Assembly (NCBI RefSeq): GCF_026241335.1
Contig: NZ_JAPHAV010000009.1
Coordinates: 62,001-126,000 of the forward strand
Direction: 5' to 3'
Length of the DNA: 64,000 nt
Source: Ochrobactrum chromiisoli
GTDB taxonomy: Bacteria; Pseudomonadota; Alphaproteobacteria; Rhizobiales; Rhizobiaceae
Positions 44,954 through 53,977 of the stretch are shown one piece after another (position 1 is the stretch's first letter; each line of letters begins with the position of its first letter). The notes below the pieces were generated by a model, which searched no databases, was not told the DNA's origin, and saw only the letters and a list, made by a program, of their open reading frames with translations. The translations under genes were made by a program, and so were the position numbers.

Positions 44954-45658
44954 TTATTTTATCGTTCCCGTTGCGAGTGCATGCTCCAGCCCCCCTTTAA
45001 CATGGCACTCCAGAATTGTGATTGCCGCCTCAGCATTGCGGCTCAGGGCTGCGTCAAGCAGCCCCTGGTGCTCCTGCGCGGCAATCTCGCCTCTAAACGA
45101 CAAGGCAATCATTTGATATCGAAGGTATTTATCAAAAATACTTGCATGTGTTTCCATCAACACCTGAGAACCACATGCGGAAATAAGAGATTGGTGAAAC
45201 TCCCAGTCGTAGCGTTTCCAGGTTTCAGTTTGCGATTTGTCGCCATCGGCCATTTGACGTTCCAAGGTTGCCAATTTGTGATGACAGGCGACAACAGTGC
45301 CCTCCCAGTCTACGCCGCCGGCTGCAAATGACTGCTGAAGCGCGTGCGTTTCAAGAAGAAGCCGCAACTCTGAGATTTCCTTCAGATTTTCTATCGAAAC
45401 GGGCGCAACATCAAAGCCGCGCTGGCCTTCCGCCAGCACAAGTCCTTCGGACGCGAGCCGATTAAGAATTTCTCTCAAAGTACTGATACTGGCGTCGTAG
45501 ACGGCGCGCAAAGCATCGAGTTTGAGCTTCTGGCCCGGTTTCAATCGACCGAATATGATGTCGGAACGAATGCGCTGATAGGCCTGCTCGCCGATGGTTT
45601 GCGGGAGAACTGTATGATCGATGGTTGTGCTCTGTTTTGCCATAGGATTTTTATTCAT
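44954..45658 (-). CDS. GntR-family (FCD) regulator, first of a paralogous pair
   Basis: A 234-residue regulator. The winged helix includes IIFGRLKPGQKLKLDALRAVYDASISTLREILNRL (as separate motifs) and the wing EGQRGFDVAP. The FCD domain has WEFHQSLISACGSQ and IFDKYLRYQMIALSFRGEIAAQEHQGLL. It lies 6 nt downstream of a closely similar gene and upstream of the aroE-like gene, all minus strand, divergent from the TRAP operon. The pair probably control aroE-like and TRAP genes in response to a hydroaromatic acid. Confidence 0.87.
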   Translation of the reverse strand: MNKNPMAKQSTTIDHTVLPQTIGEQAYQRIRSDIIFGRLKPGQKLKLDALRAVYDASISTLREILNRLASEGLVLAEGQRGFDVAPVSIENLKEISELRLLLETHALQQSFAAGGVDWEGTVVACHHKLATLERQMADGDKSQTETWKRYDWEFHQSLISACGSQVLMETHASIFDKYLRYQMIALSFRGEIAAQEHQGLLDAALSRNAEAAITILECHVKGGLEHALATGTIK

Positions 45659-45664
45659 CTCGTA

Positions 45665-46336
45665 TCAGACGGGGAGAAGGCCGTTATCGATAGTATGATC
45701 GACGCAGGAATGAATATGTGTCGAAAGAATGCTGATAGCCTTCAAATGATCGCGGTCCAGCGCACATTGCAAGAGTTGCCGGTGTTCGTCTGCTGCAATG
45801 CGACCTCGAAAGATAACAGCCGCAATCTGATAGCGTAGATACTGATCGAAGATTCGCGCATGCGTTTGCAGCAGCGTTTGAGATCCGCAAGCGGACACCA
45901 GTGCGTGGTGAAATGCGCGATCGTAATTCTTCCAGGCCTGGGGGTTCGAACGATCACCCGTTATGATTTGCTCTTCAAGCCGGGAGAGACGATGGTGCGC
46001 GGCAACGACCTCGGCTTCCCACTCCACATCACCCCGCTCAAACGCCTTGGTGAGCGCATAGCCCTCAATAAAAATCCGCATTGACGCAATATCGCGAAAA
46101 TTTTTCTGGGTGACCGGGGCAACGGTAAACCCGCGCTGTCCTTCTGCAATCACCAGACTTTCCGCGTTCAAACGATAGAGAATCTCGCGGATCGTGCTGA
46201 CGCTCACGTCATAAGTTGATTTTATCTCGTCGAGCTTAAGCCTTTGTCCGGGCTTGAGCCGCCCGAATATAATATCGGACTTAATCAGTTCGTAGGCGCT
46301 ATCGCCTGCTGTGATGCTTTTCGAAGGGGCGTGCAA
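45665..46336 (-). CDS. GntR-family (FCD) regulator, second of a paralogous pair
   Basis: A 223-residue paralogue of the next gene: both share SDIIFGRLKPGQ, STIREIL or STLREIL, AEGQRGF, SACGSQ and IFDQYLRYQ/IFDKYLRYQ blocks. I place the start at the TTG (46336), 8 nt after a GGAG, which aligns the N terminus with the paralogue; an upstream TTG at 46414 gives an unrelated extension. Only 6 bp separate the genes, so a tandem duplication with co-expression and possible heterodimers is likely. Confidence 0.83.
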   Translation of the reverse strand: MHAPSKSITAGDSAYELIKSDIIFGRLKPGQRLKLDEIKSTYDVSVSTIREILYRLNAESLVIAEGQRGFTVAPVTQKNFRDIASMRIFIEGYALTKAFERGDVEWEAEVVAAHHRLSRLEEQIITGDRSNPQAWKNYDRAFHHALVSACGSQTLLQTHARIFDQYLRYQIAAVIFRGRIAADEHRQLLQCALDRDHLKAISILSTHIHSCVDHTIDNGLLPV

Positions 46337-46524
46337 GATTGGAGCTCCGGTTACCCTTGCATTTAATTCAAAGGTTTGGCCAACTGCAAGGTCGTCGAAT
46401 AAATGACATAACAAATAATATCATACGATTTTCATTTTATCTATTGATCCGCATTATCCCATGTGTCAAAAATTATACGGGAACATGGTTGAGGAGCCAT
46501 CGCACACTTCGGGAGGAGACTGAA
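46337..46524. promoter_or_regulatory. Divergent promoter region for gntR pair and TRAP operon
   Basis: This 188-bp AT-rich gap drives gntR/aroE-like genes leftward and the TRAP operon rightward. ATCATACGAT near 46420 is a near-palindrome that could be a GntR site, but no repeated element was found, so operator assignment is weak. Confidence 0.3.
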
Positions 46525-47511
46525 ATGTATTCTATATCCAGACGCGCGTTTCTTGCAGCGACCACCGCCGCACTGCTCATTGTAGGTCTATCCAATGCCG
46601 CACGCGCCGAGGAAACGACGCTGCGTTTTTCTGCTGTTTTCTCTCAACAAGATATTCGCGCAGAAATGATGAAGCGCTTTGCTGAAGAGTTGGGCAGTGA
46701 TTTCAAATATGACGGTTACTATGGCGCGACGCTCTTCCGTCAGGGCACCGAACTGGTTGCATTGCAGCGCGGCAATCTTGAGATGGGCAACATCGCACCT
46801 CAGGATATTTCAGAGCAACTTCCAGAATGGTCCATTCTAACCTCTGCTTATCTGTTCCGGGACGCTCACCATCTTACGGCTTTCTTCCAGAGCGAGGAAG
46901 GCGAGAAGCTGAAGAAGCTCGCGGAAGATAAACTGAAAATCCGCGTTTTAGGACCGACCTATTTTGGTGCACGGCACGTCGGGATGCGGACGGATAAAAA
47001 GATCAATACGCCTGCTGATCTCGCAGGCGTTCGTCTTAGAATGCCGGGCGGTGATGCGTGGCAATTCCTCGGAAGCTCTCTTGGCGCCAACCCTACACCC
47101 GTCGCCTATGCCGAGACTTACACCGCACTTCAGACGGGCGCGATTGATGCGCAGGACAATCCTTTGCCAAACGTTGAAAACATGAAGTTCAATGAAGTCA
47201 TGAAGCAGATTGTTCAGACGTCTCATCTGGTTGGCTTCGACGTTCTTACGATTTCGCTTTCAGCTTGGGAGAAATTGTCACCAGAACAGCAGGCGCGCGT
47301 CCAGAAGGCAGCCGATAACGCAATCGCCTGGAGCAATCAGCAACATCTGAACAATGAAGCAGCTTTGATCGAAAAATTTAAAGCACAAGGGCTGGAAATT
47401 TACGAGCCTGATCTGGCCGCTTTCCGTGAACATGCGCAGAAATACTATGTCGATCAGGGCAAGGCCGCGTCTTGGCCCCAAGGCTTGCTGGAGAAGATCA
47501 ACGCCCTCTGA
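46525..47511 (+). CDS. TRAP solute-binding protein 1 of the hydroaromatic acid locus
   Basis: A 328-residue DctP protein. The signal peptide MYSISRRAFLAATTAALLIVG carries an RR pair and ends near ARA-E. The mature protein has LFRQGTELVALQRGNLEMG, VRLRMPGGDAWQFLG and ANPTPVAYAETYTALQTG, then AIDAQDNPLPN. GGGAGGAGAC precedes the ATG. It leads the operon with dctQ and dctM. A closely related second binding protein lies 3 kb downstream. Context suggests quinate, shikimate or a similar acid as ligand. Confidence 0.88.
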   Translation: MYSISRRAFLAATTAALLIVGLSNAARAEETTLRFSAVFSQQDIRAEMMKRFAEELGSDFKYDGYYGATLFRQGTELVALQRGNLEMGNIAPQDISEQLPEWSILTSAYLFRDAHHLTAFFQSEEGEKLKKLAEDKLKIRVLGPTYFGARHVGMRTDKKINTPADLAGVRLRMPGGDAWQFLGSSLGANPTPVAYAETYTALQTGAIDAQDNPLPNVENMKFNEVMKQIVQTSHLVGFDVLTISLSAWEKLSPEQQARVQKAADNAIAWSNQQHLNNEAALIEKFKAQGLEIYEPDLAAFREHAQKYYVDQGKAASWPQGLLEKINAL

Positions 47512-47526
47512 TCCGCTCTTTTAAGG

Positions 47527-47548
47527 GTGCCACTCAAAAGAGTGGCAC
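47527..47548 (+). other. Intercistronic hairpin between dctP and dctQ
   Basis: A perfect 9-bp stem GTGCCACTC/GAGTGGCAC with an AAAA loop lies 16 nt after the dctP stop. A T-run occurs only 11 nt further on, so full termination is unlikely. It probably stabilises the binding-protein message or attenuates the permease genes, as with the similar stem in the left-edge TRAP operon. Confidence 0.55.
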
Positions 47549-47569
47549 TGTGCGCCGCTTTTTTCAAAC

Positions 47570-48091
47570 ATGAGTAATCCGATGAGAATCTCCGCAATGG
47601 GAGAATGGCTCCGGAAACGGGCTGAAAACATTCAGGCACTTATGCTGGCCGTTATGTTCTTCTCCTTTATCCTTCAAATCGTTTTTCGGTACTTCTTAAA
47701 CTGGCCTACGGGCTGGTCGTCCGAGCTTACCGTCATCATGTGGCTCTGGATTGTGCTTTGGGGGGCTGCATTTGTTGTGCGTGAAGACGAAGAGATCCGT
47801 TTTGACCTGATTTACGCGTCGGTTACGCGCGGCGTGCGGCGCATAATGGTGATTATCAGTTCACTGATATTGATCGGCCTTTACTTGTACTCCCTGCGCG
47901 CAAGCTGGGATTACGTCACATTTATGAAAATCCAGTCGACAGCTTATCTAAAAATCCGCTTCGATATCGTCTTTTCGATTTACATCATTTTTCTTCTTGC
48001 TGTTGTCTGCCGATACATGTGGATACTTTGGCACGCAATCTTTGATCGCGCGGCCCTCAAGCCGGAAGACGTGTCGGGGCCTGTATCATGA
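47570..48091 (+). CDS. TRAP transporter small permease (DctQ family)
   Basis: A 173-residue protein with four membrane helices. It contains FRYFLNWPTGWSSELTVIMWLW and VVREDEEIRFDLIY, the typical DctQ pattern. The start may be ATG 47570 or the in-frame ATG 12 nt later; neither has a strong ribosome-binding site, consistent with coupling to the hairpin-preceded message. It overlaps dctM by 4 nt. Confidence 0.85.
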   Translation: MSNPMRISAMGEWLRKRAENIQALMLAVMFFSFILQIVFRYFLNWPTGWSSELTVIMWLWIVLWGAAFVVREDEEIRFDLIYASVTRGVRRIMVIISSLILIGLYLYSLRASWDYVTFMKIQSTAYLKIRFDIVFSIYIIFLLAVVCRYMWILWHAIFDRAALKPEDVSGPVS

Positions 48092-49389
48092 GTTTCATTG
48101 ATCCGTTTACGGCGTGTATTGTGCTGCTGGTTACACTGGCACTGTTGGGTTTGCCTGTCGGGCATTCAATGATCCTTGCTTCGATCCTGTATCTGCTTCT
48201 CGCAGGCTTGGATATTGGCACGGCTGCGGAACAACTGCTCAACAGCATGTACACAAGCTATACGATGCTTGCCGTTCCATTGTTCATTCTGGCAGCAGAG
48301 CTCATGAATTCCGGTTCGATGACCATCCGGATTATGAATTTCGCAAATGCATTGGTTGGCCGGTTCCGGGGCGGGCTGGCTCAGGTTAATGTGCTTCAGA
48401 GCCTTCTGTTTGCAGGTATGTCGGGTTCGGCAATCGCTGATGCTGCCGGCATGGGCAAAATGATGCTCAAAATGATGACCCATAACGGCAAATACACGGC
48501 CAGTTATTCTGCGGCACTGACGGCTGTAACTGCTGTGGTGGCTCCTATCTTGCCTCCATCAATCCCGATGGTCATCTACGCCCTTGTTTCAAACGCTTCG
48601 ATTGGCTTTCTCTTTCTGGCTGGCATTCTGCCCGGACTGTTGATCACTGTCAGTCAAATGATCATTGTGTCCTGGACGGCGCGCGTAAAAAACTTTCCTG
48701 TAGAGGAAGCGGTGCCTTTACGTGAACTTCCCAAAATTACCTTTCGAGCCCTCCCTGCACTGATGCTCCCTGTTGTTTTGATTGTTGGCTTGCGTGGTGG
48801 CGTAATGACTCCGACGGAAGCGGCTGCCGTTGCTGCGGGATATGCGCTTTTCGTCTCAATGTTCATTTATCGTGATGTTGGCTTACGCGAGTTTTATAGT
48901 TCGCTGGTGGCGGCTGCGCGCACGACAACATCCATCGGCATGCTGATCGCCGCGGCTTTGGTTTTCAATTACATTGTCACCATCGAAAACGTCCCAAATT
49001 CCATCAGTCAGTTTCTGCTCAGCTTCGACTTAACGCCTCTGACCTTCCTTCTGATCGTGAATGTGCTGCTTTTGCTGCTTGGTGCTGTTCTCGAAGGAGC
49101 CACGATCATTCTTATCGTCGTGCCGGTCCTTATCCCGACGGCCAGCACACTCGGTATCGACCTGATCCATTTTGGTGTCGTGGTGGTGTTCAATGTAATG
49201 ATTGGTTTGGTAACCCCGCCTTATGGTCTGCTTCTCTTCGTTGTGAAACGCATTTCAGGCGCGTCGATGAGCGACCTTCTCCGAGATGGCACGCCGTTTA
49301 TCCTCGGTTTGCTTGCAGCGCTTGCACTCATAACCATTTTTCCAAGTATCGTCCTCTGCGTGCCGCGCTATTTCGGCTACACAGGCTAA
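48088..49389 (+). CDS. TRAP transporter large permease (DctM family)
   Basis: A 433-residue protein with about 12 helices. It has VPLFILAAELMNSGSMTIRI, LFAGMSGSAIADAAGMGKMM, VMTPTEAAAVAAGYALFVSMF and GLVTPPYGLLLFVV. It is the channel subunit for the system whose two candidate binding proteins flank the aroQ and SMP-30 genes. It overlaps dctQ (ATGA) and is followed 12 nt later by the dehydroquinase gene. Confidence 0.92.
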   Translation: MSFIDPFTACIVLLVTLALLGLPVGHSMILASILYLLLAGLDIGTAAEQLLNSMYTSYTMLAVPLFILAAELMNSGSMTIRIMNFANALVGRFRGGLAQVNVLQSLLFAGMSGSAIADAAGMGKMMLKMMTHNGKYTASYSAALTAVTAVVAPILPPSIPMVIYALVSNASIGFLFLAGILPGLLITVSQMIIVSWTARVKNFPVEEAVPLRELPKITFRALPALMLPVVLIVGLRGGVMTPTEAAAVAAGYALFVSMFIYRDVGLREFYSSLVAAARTTTSIGMLIAAALVFNYIVTIENVPNSISQFLLSFDLTPLTFLLIVNVLLLLLGAVLEGATIILIVVPVLIPTASTLGIDLIHFGVVVVFNVMIGLVTPPYGLLLFVVKRISGASMSDLLRDGTPFILGLLAALALITIFPSIVLCVPRYFGYTG

Positions 49390-49401
49390 CAGGTGAATGA
49401 A

Positions 49402-49845
49402 ATGACTAAGAAAATCTATGTACTGAATGGCCCTAATCTTAATCGGCTTGGTACGCGTGAGCCGCATATTTACGGTCACACAACATTGGCGCAGGTTGAA
49501 ACAATCTGCAAAGAAGCTGCTGGAAGTGATGAGATTATTTTCCACCAGTCCAACCGCGAATATGAACTGATTGACTGGATCCATGAAGCCATTGATGAAA
49601 AAGCCGATGGGATTATTATCAACCCCGCAGCCTTCACTTTCAGTTCGGTTGCCATCATGGATGCGTTAAAGATGTTCGACGGGCCAATCATCGAGCTGCA
49701 CATTTCCAACGTACATCGTCGCGAAGCGGTTTATCATAATTCGCTGATGTCCAAAATAGCGACCGCCGTGATCGCGGGTTTAGGTGTGCAGGGCTATCGT
49801 GCCGCCGTCACATCTATCAGCCATCTGGGCTCTGCGCGGAACTAG
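49402..49845 (+). CDS. aroQ: Type II 3-dehydroquinate dehydratase-like protein
   Basis: A 147-residue protein, the normal length for type II dehydroquinases. [16 protein letters not shown] carries the catalytic Arg and Tyr; [31 protein letters not shown] and GYRAAV follow. Two active-site positions differ from the family: the THTS motif reads TFSS (His to Phe) and the second Arg of RExxRHxS is Tyr (REAVYHNS). It would dehydrate 3-dehydroquinate to 3-dehydroshikimate for QuiC, or act on a variant substrate. ATG 49402 has AACAGG 8 nt before it; GTG 49393 is the alternative. Confidence 0.85.
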   Translation: MTKKIYVLNGPNLNRLGTREPHIYGHTTLAQVETICKEAAGSDEIIFHQSNREYELIDWIHEAIDEKADGIIINPAAFTFSSVAIMDALKMFDGPIIELHISNVHRREAVYHNSLMSKIATAVIAGLGVQGYRAAVTSISHLGSARN

Positions 49846-49881
49846 CCCACTTAAGAAGCATCGATTAAGCAAGAATATCGA

Positions 49882-50778
49882 ATGAATTCTCATTGCCCAC
49901 AACCAAAAATCGATATTGCGGTGCGGTCAAGTGATCGGCTTGGTGAAACACCGTTATGGTGTGAGCGTCGGCAAAGTGTGCTTTGGATTGATATAGAAAA
50001 CCCGAAGTTGCAATCGTTTGATCCAAGCTCCAACCAGCACCTGACTACGACAGTGGATTGCGAATGGCTGGGGTCGCAGGCATTATGTGATGACGGTCGC
50101 CGGATTATTGCCAAAGACCTTAAACTCTATCTTCATGACGACCTAAGCGGAAGTTGGTCTTCATTTGCAACGATAGAAGCCGGGCTTGACAATCGGCTCA
50201 ACGACGGACGCGTTGATCCTCAGGGGCGGTTGTGGATCGGAACGATGGATAATAAGCTCCATCGCCCTAATGGTGCTCTATATCGCATAATGCATGATGG
50301 AAGTTTTGCGAAAATCGCTGAGGACGTAATCGTGAGCAACGGCATTGCTGTTTCTCCAGATTGTAGACGTCTTCATTTTACCGACACACGACGCCACATA
50401 TCGTGGGTCTATGACCTTGATCCCATTGATGGAGAGGTTACGAACAAGCGTGTTTTCGCTGACTACTCGCATACCGGGGAGCGTCCAGACGGTGCGTGCT
50501 TCGACACCGATGGGTGCTTGTGGACAGCGTTCTTCGCGGGCGGCAAGATTGTTCGATACACGCCAAAGGGTGTTGTTGATAAAGTAATTGCGCTTCCTGT
50601 CACAAATCCCACATGTCTGTGCTTCGGCGGTAAAGATTACAAGACGCTGTACATAACAACGGCATCGAAATTTTTGAGTGAAGATCAGCTATCTCGCGAA
50701 CCACTTGCCGGAGCTCTCCTAGCAATCGAAAATGCCGGTCAGGGGCTGCCTGAAAACCGTTTTGTTTTGAACGTTTAG
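49882..50778 (+). CDS. SMP-30/gluconolactonase-family protein
   Basis: A 298-residue six-bladed beta-propeller protein. The divalent-metal ligands are placed as in the family: Glu in LGETPLWCER, Asn in NRLNDGRVD, Asn in IVSNGIAVSP and Asp in ERPDGACFD. Members hydrolyse sugar or other lactones. In this cluster it could open a lactone of quinate-type acids or an enol-lactone, but this is open. It lies 36 nt after aroQ and 11 nt before a binding-protein gene, so it belongs to the operon. Confidence 0.85.
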   Translation: MNSHCPQPKIDIAVRSSDRLGETPLWCERRQSVLWIDIENPKLQSFDPSSNQHLTTTVDCEWLGSQALCDDGRRIIAKDLKLYLHDDLSGSWSSFATIEAGLDNRLNDGRVDPQGRLWIGTMDNKLHRPNGALYRIMHDGSFAKIAEDVIVSNGIAVSPDCRRLHFTDTRRHISWVYDLDPIDGEVTNKRVFADYSHTGERPDGACFDTDGCLWTAFFAGGKIVRYTPKGVVDKVIALPVTNPTCLCFGGKDYKTLYITTASKFLSEDQLSREPLAGALLAIENAGQGLPENRFVLNV

Positions 50779-50789
50779 AGGATTACACC

Positions 50790-51779
50790 ATGACTCTTCT
50801 GACCCGTCGCGGCTTGCTGGCAGGGACTGCAATAACCGGAGCAGTCATCGCTCTACCAAAGTTTGCTCGCGCGAACGCTATTAAACTCAGATTTGCAGAC
50901 TCCACGACAGCTGATGCACCTCGCTCGCGAGCGCTGCAAGAGATATTCGCCAAGGAAATCAGTGGTGATTTTACCTTTGAAGGATATTTTTCTGGGACTT
51001 TGTACAGACAGGGAACTGAGATTGTTGCCGTGCAAAGAGGCAATTTGGAAATGGCATTGATGCCGCCATCAGACTTTGCGGAGCAGGTTCCCGCCTTCAG
51101 CATTCTGACTGCTGCTTATCTCGTTCGGAATGCCGCACACATGACTAAGATTTTCAACAGCGATGTGGGGGCGGAATTCAAGCAGTTGGCCCGTGAGAAG
51201 ATGGGAGTTCACATTCTGGCACCAGCCTATTATGGGACTCGAAATATCAATCTTAAAGGCAATCGGAAAATTACAGTCCCTGAGGACATGAAGGGTATCA
51301 AATTGCGGATGCCTGGCGGTGAGGCATGGCAGTTTCTTGGAGAAGCGCTCGGGGCAAATCCAACGCCTGTCGCCTATTCGGAGGTGTATACCGCTTTGCA
51401 GTCCGGCGCGATTGATGCAGAAGACAACCCGCTTTCGAACAATCGAATTATGAAATTCTATGAGGTCACAGATCAGATTGTACTGACGCAGCACAATGTC
51501 GGTTTTGGTCTTTTAATGATTAATGCGAAATTGTTCGATAGCCTGTCTGAACAGCAACAGATTGCGATACGGAATGCTGCTGATAAAGCCTTTGCCTGGA
51601 GCAATGCCGAATATCTGAAAGAAGAGGTTGAATTGCTGAATTTCTTTGAGAGCCAAGGCATTGAAATCACCAAGCCGGATGTTGAAGCATTTCGCACCTA
51701 TGCAAATGAAAAATACCTTACATCATCATTCTCCGCATCTTGGCCTGAAGGACTGCTCGCAAGGATTAATGCCCTCTGA
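50790..51779 (+). CDS. TRAP solute-binding protein 2, paralogue of the one at 46.5 kb
   Basis: A 329-residue DctP protein. The N terminus LLTRRGLLAGTAITGAVIA is a Tat-like signal ending near ARA-N. The mature part has YRQGTEIVAVQRGNLEMA, IKLRMPGGEAWQFLGEALG, ANPTPVAYSEVYTALQSG and AIDAEDNPLSN. The same C-terminal block (ASWP.GLL..INAL) is shared with the first binding protein. No second DctQM pair is present, so both proteins probably feed the same permease, which widens substrate range. GAGGATTACACC precedes the ATG. Confidence 0.88.
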   Translation: MTLLTRRGLLAGTAITGAVIALPKFARANAIKLRFADSTTADAPRSRALQEIFAKEISGDFTFEGYFSGTLYRQGTEIVAVQRGNLEMALMPPSDFAEQVPAFSILTAAYLVRNAAHMTKIFNSDVGAEFKQLAREKMGVHILAPAYYGTRNINLKGNRKITVPEDMKGIKLRMPGGEAWQFLGEALGANPTPVAYSEVYTALQSGAIDAEDNPLSNNRIMKFYEVTDQIVLTQHNVGFGLLMINAKLFDSLSEQQQIAIRNAADKAFAWSNAEYLKEEVELLNFFESQGIEITKPDVEAFRTYANEKYLTSSFSASWPEGLLARINAL

Positions 51780-51926
51780 GTCCAGGCTTAGTGCCTAATT
51801 AATTTCTCGCCCTGGCTTCGCCTCTTTGATTCAACGGAACTGAAGGGCAATCCCCTCGGGAATTAATAGCGTTTAAAAGTAGAGTTTTCTGGCCATTGAT
51901 AATTCCATCCCAGCAAAGCCACCTCT

Positions 51927-52457
51927 TCAGCTGTTGCTAAACCGGGCAATAAGCTCGGCAGTGTTTCTTACACCGGCTGATTTAATCAATCTTGCGCGAT
52001 GCGACTCAATTGTTCTTGTGGATATGCCCAATTCGCTTGCGATTTCTAAGTTTGTCTTGCCCTGAGCCACGAGGGCGACAATCTCCCGTTGACGGTCTGT
52101 CAGATGTATCCGCTGGCTGGCAACGGGACGGCTTATGGGCTGGAAACAATAAAGTGCTTCCGCGAATGGATCGGTTGGACAACGCGTGCGTCCATGAACT
52201 TGACACCAGAACCGTTTGCCATCGCTGGCTGTCATAATTCGTTCGTCATAATATATATTGCCGCCGCTCATATGCACTTGCCACATTTTACCGGTGCGAA
52301 CGAAGTCTGAATGCTTCGGATAGAGACGTGCGAAGCTTCTATCGACGAGCTCGGAACGAGCATAGCCAAAAAGCGTCAGGAACTCCGCGTTGCAATCCCG
52401 AATAATCCTGAACGTCGCGTAGACCATGGGAACGGGGATTTCGTGCAGGGAAAACAT
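51927..52457 (-). CDS. PAS-LuxR transcriptional regulator
   Basis: A 176-residue regulator. Residues about 8-105 form a PAS-like domain (RDCNAEFLTLFGYARSELVDRSF, YYDERIMTASDGKRFWCQVHG). The C-terminal LuxR helix-turn-helix is LTDRQREIVALVAQGKTN, LEIASELGISTRTIESHRARL. No receiver domain is present, so it senses a ligand or cofactor directly. It diverges from the CoA-transferase operon across about 140 bp and is a likely regulator of it. ATG 52457 is chosen; a TTG 27 nt earlier is possible. Confidence 0.83.
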   Translation of the reverse strand: MFSLHEIPVPMVYATFRIIRDCNAEFLTLFGYARSELVDRSFARLYPKHSDFVRTGKMWQVHMSGGNIYYDERIMTASDGKRFWCQVHGRTRCPTDPFAEALYCFQPISRPVASQRIHLTDRQREIVALVAQGKTNLEIASELGISTRTIESHRARLIKSAGVRNTAELIARFSNS

Positions 52458-52596
52458 GATGCCGCTTAACCGTCCGGATCTCAATTTTGTAGATGAAGAA
52501 CTGCAGTATAAATACGGCTAACTAAACACAAATAACAAGCCGTAATTTATCCTCATGATACCGCATTGAACCACAAGGCGGCATATGGGAGGAAGA

Positions 52597-53310
52597 ATGA
52601 GAAAAGTTTATTCTACCGCAACGCAGGCGCTTGCGGATGTGCTCACCGATGGCATGATAATTATGTCTGGAGGCTTTGGATTGTGCGGCATTCCGATGAA
52701 CCTGATAGAGGCTGTACGGTTATCGGGCGTCAAAGATCTGACCGTCATTTCCAATAATGCAGGCGTTGATGGTTTTGGTTTGGGCGTTTTGCTGGAAACC
52801 AGACAGATCCGTAAGATGATTTCATCTTACGTAGGTGAGAATAAGTTGTTTGCAGAACAGTTTTTGTCTGGCGTGCTGGAGCTTGAATTCAATCCACAGG
52901 GCACTCTGGCTGAGCGTATTCGCGCAGGTGGCGCTGGAATTCCTGCTTTCTACACGAAAACAGGTGTGGGAACACTGATTGCTGAAGGCAAAGAAGTGCG
53001 CCGTTTTGGCAAAGACGATTACGTGATGGAAACTGGTCTTATTGCGGATGTAGCACTGGTTCACGCCTGGAAGGGCGATGCTGAAGGCAATCTTCTTTAT
53101 CGGAAGACGGCGCGAAATTTTAATCCGATGATGGCAACGGCCGCACATATTACAATAGCAGAGGTCGAGCATCTTGTGCCGGTTGGAGATATTGATGCGG
53201 ATATGATCCACACTCCGGGAATTTTTGTGCACAGGATCGTTGCCACCCCCGATGCCGGGAAGCGGATAGAGCAGAGAACTGTAGTGGAAAGAAAGCTGGA
53301 GGAGGCTTGA
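52597..53310 (+). CDS. 3-oxoacid CoA-transferase subunit A
   Basis: A 237-residue alpha subunit of class I CoA-transferase. The oxyanion region [17 protein letters not shown] is typical, then VISNNAG and [41 protein letters not shown] precedes the ATG. With subunit B one nt away and a thiolase behind, it moves CoA from succinyl-CoA to a 3-oxoacid. The sequence type fits acetoacetate (SCOT) enzymes; the neighbouring protocatechuate route makes 3-oxoadipate (PcaI) an alternative. Confidence 0.86.
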   Translation: MRKVYSTATQALADVLTDGMIIMSGGFGLCGIPMNLIEAVRLSGVKDLTVISNNAGVDGFGLGVLLETRQIRKMISSYVGENKLFAEQFLSGVLELEFNPQGTLAERIRAGGAGIPAFYTKTGVGTLIAEGKEVRRFGKDDYVMETGLIADVALVHAWKGDAEGNLLYRKTARNFNPMMATAAHITIAEVEHLVPVGDIDADMIHTPGIFVHRIVATPDAGKRIEQRTVVERKLEEA

Positions 53311-53311
53311 T

Positions 53312-53977
53312 ATGGCTTGGACACGCAATGAAATGGCGGCCCGGGCTGCGCGCGAACTCAAGGATGGCTTTTACGTCAATCTAGGGATCGGCATTCCGAC
53401 TCTTGTGGCAAACTATATTCCAGACGGTGTGGAAGTCACTTTGCAAAGTGAAAATGGCATGTTGGGAATGGGGCCATTTCCATTTGAAGGTGAAGAAGAT
53501 GCAGACCTCATCAATGCCGGAAAGCAGACCATCACCCAATTGCCAAAAACGAGCTATTTTTCGTCTGCTGACAGTTTTGCTATGATCCGCGGCGGCCATA
53601 TCGATCTCTCAATTCTGGGTGCCATGCAAGTATCTGAAAGTGGCGATCTTGCAAACTGGATGATCCCCGGCAAAATGGTGAAGGGTATGGGAGGCGCGAT
53701 GGACCTCGTTGCCGGTGTGAAGCGTGTCGTTGTGGTCATGGAACATGAAGCAAAAGGCGAACCAAAGATATTGAAGGAATGTAATCTGCCGCTTACCGGC
53801 AAGAGGGTGGCTGATCTCATTATCACGGATCTTGGTGTTTTCACCGTAGCACGATCTGACGCACCAAAACTGATCCTCATTGAACTGGCAGATGGTGTTT
53901 CTCTAGACGAGATAAGATCGAAGACAGAGGCCGACTTCGACGTGCTGCTTTCGGCGCAGGAGGTGAGCCATGACTGA
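53312..53977 (+). CDS. 3-oxoacid CoA-transferase subunit B
   Basis: A 221-residue beta subunit with [13 protein letters not shown] and the catalytic Glu47 in [15 protein letters not shown]. It also has [21 protein letters not shown] and the [22 protein letters not shown] segment. GGAGGAGGCTTGAT precedes the ATG. It overlaps the thiolase gene by 8 nt. The [16 protein letters not shown] pattern is more like SCOT B than PcaJ, but the role in 3-oxoadipate use cannot be excluded. Confidence 0.86.
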   Translation: MAWTRNEMAARAARELKDGFYVNLGIGIPTLVANYIPDGVEVTLQSENGMLGMGPFPFEGEEDADLINAGKQTITQLPKTSYFSSADSFAMIRGGHIDLSILGAMQVSESGDLANWMIPGKMVKGMGGAMDLVAGVKRVVVVMEHEAKGEPKILKECNLPLTGKRVADLIITDLGVFTVARSDAPKLILIELADGVSLDEIRSKTEADFDVLLSAQEVSHD

